A stretch of DNA of 34,222 nucleotides from Pigoraptor vietnamica (taxonomy: Eukaryota > Opisthokonta > Filasterea), in NCBI GenBank assembly GCA_943704525.1, contig CALSCQ010002536.1, positions 1 to 34,222 on the forward strand, written 5' to 3'. The notes below the pieces were generated by a model. It had not been told where the DNA came from. It saw only the letters and a list, made by a program, of their open reading frames with translations, and did not search any database. Positions 33,279 through 34,222 of the stretch are shown here, one piece after another. The translations under genes and the position numbers were made by a program. Each line of letters opens with the position of its first letter. The first letter of the stretch is position 1.

Positions 33279-34194
33279 ATGGCGACAGGGACAGTGCGGC
33301 GCCGCAAGGCCGATGGGCCGTTGCTTGACGGTGGCTACTTCGAGGACGAGGATCCGCAAGACAAGCGTAGTCGACGCGGCCAGTCGCGCTCTCTCAACCC
33401 GCTGTTCGCGTTCGCCTTCATTGTGGCCATATTTGCGGCTGCCACCCACTTCTATCGGAGACTGCCAGATGTGAAGGTGTGTGTTGCGCCTGCATGTTGA
33501 ATGCATGTGCGTGCGCGTGTGCGTATGTGTGCGCGAATGTGTGTGTGTGCGCGATGTGTGTGGAAATGGCGAATGTGTGTGTGTGTGTGCGTGTGTGCGT
33601 GTGTGCGCGTGTGCGCGTGTGCGCGTGTGCGTGTGTGCGTGTGCGCGAGTGTGTGTTTGCGCGCGCTGTGTGGAAATGGCGAATGTGTGTGTGTGTGTGT
33701 TTATGTTAAGGTGGTGCGTGAGTGTGCATATGTGCGCGCTTGCCCCTCATACTCAGCACATACGACGCAGCGCGCCGCCTCCACTCCGACAGATGAGTTC
33801 AGCGAAGAGAGAGCGCGCGTGCACCTCGACAGCATCACATCGTTCGGAGTGCGCACCGTCGGCACGTACGAGAACGAAGTCCTCGCAGTCCACTATATCC
33901 TCGCGGAGTTGACCAGCATCAAGGTGCGTGCATGCAACGGCATTTGTCCTACTGTGCTGCTATGGATTCTTTGCTTCTTTGTGCTAGTGCGTATGCAGCG
34001 CATGTCTTCATGTGTGTACCACTCCGATATGCGAGTGTATAATTGCACGCCATCTTTCGCGCAGCTGGCTGCCACGCCGGGCATCCACGTCGAGATTGAG
34101 GTGCAGAAGCCGTCCGGATCCTTTGCCATCGAGTTCCTCGGCGGTTTCACGAGCGTCTATCGGAATGTGTCGAACATCCTCGTGCGCATTTCGG
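33279..34194 (+). CDS. ERMP1: ERMP1-like endoplasmic reticulum M28 metallopeptidase, N-terminal part (exons 1-3)
   Basis: Exons seen: 33279-33476, 33771-33923, 34065-34194 (160 complete codons plus one base); the gene continues past the window through a GTGCGT donor at 34195. Residues 1-40 are basic and cytosolic-looking. Residues about 41-58 form a membrane anchor (NPLFAFAFIVAIFAAATHF). The lumenal part shows EFSEERARVHLDSITSFGVR, YENEVLAVHYILAEL, VEIEVQKPSGSF, and EFLGGFTSVYRNVSNILVRIS, which follow the ERMP1/Fxna N-terminal pattern closely. ERMP1 is a zinc aminopeptidase of the ER membrane; zinc ligands lie further downstream and are not visible here. Exon 2 was started at 33771 because that acceptor keeps frame and gives the expected join. 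Confidence 0.88.
33490..33706. repeat. GT/GC-rich tract with duplicated block in ERMP1 intron 1
   Basis: Most of intron 1 (33477-33770) is alternating GT and GC dinucleotides. Inside it the block tgtgtggaaatggcgaatgt followed by (GT)n occurs twice, near 33556 and 33666, about 110 bp apart, with the GCGTGT tract between them. This indicates a local duplication. Confidence 0.9.
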
Positions 34195-34222
34195 GTGCGT
34201 GCGCTTGAGCTCGTGGGGGGGG

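Overview
This is nuclear DNA from a GC-rich, intron-dense, flagellated single-celled eukaryote. Nearly every gene is split by short introns (mostly about 70-300 nt) that begin GT and end AG. Reading frames close only when those introns are removed, and TAA/TAG/TGA all behave as ordinary stops. Two genes encode axoneme-related proteins (LRRC46-like and the outer-arm docking subunit ODA1/CCDC114), so the organism builds a motile flagellum. The gene set, an RFX-like X-box and a degenerate CCCTAA-type repeat would fit a protist near the opisthokonts (for example an apusomonad or a unicellular holozoan), but I cannot fix the lineage from sequence alone. I see no bacterial, viral or organellar features.

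Layout, left to right: a CA microsatellite and a possible first exon of a minus-strand gene (1-172); LRRC46-like (+, 1017-3066); a multi-pass RING membrane protein (+, 3361-5427); adenosine deaminase (+, 5989-8037); a second RING protein with a related C-terminal RING (+, 8552-10068); a 1323-residue synaptojanin (-, 10372-14930); an AT-rich intergenic island (about 15445-15625); a CNNM-type metal transporter (+, 16010-19015); ODA1/CCDC114 (-, 19303-22582); a shared divergent promoter region with X-box, CRE and CCAAT motifs; a four-EF-hand protein (+, 23583-26256); an ASMT/COMT-type O-methyltransferase (-, 26571-28428) with a perfect 67-bp inverted repeat in one intron; a five-copy degenerate tandem repeat (28851-29300); a small membrane protein (-, 29350-29994), head to head with a membrane-anchored CHAT-domain protein (+, 30273-32705); and the first exons of an ERMP1-like M28 metallopeptidase (+, from 33279, leaving the window).

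The genes do not form an operon-like pathway. They are ordinary eukaryotic housekeeping, trafficking, flagellar and membrane genes on both strands. The most unusual gene is the CHAT protein: a bacterial-style caspase-like fold with the nucleophilic Cys kept but the catalytic His replaced by Lys, followed by one transmembrane helix and a roughly 90-residue tail. At the DNA level the notable signals are intronic GT/GC tracts with Z-DNA potential, a donor consensus dominated by GTGCG rather than GTGAG, a duplicated 3' splice-site region in synaptojanin, and the perfect intronic inverted repeat. All exon borders were placed by eye from splice signals, phase and family alignment recalled from knowledge; none was checked with transcripts or a database.
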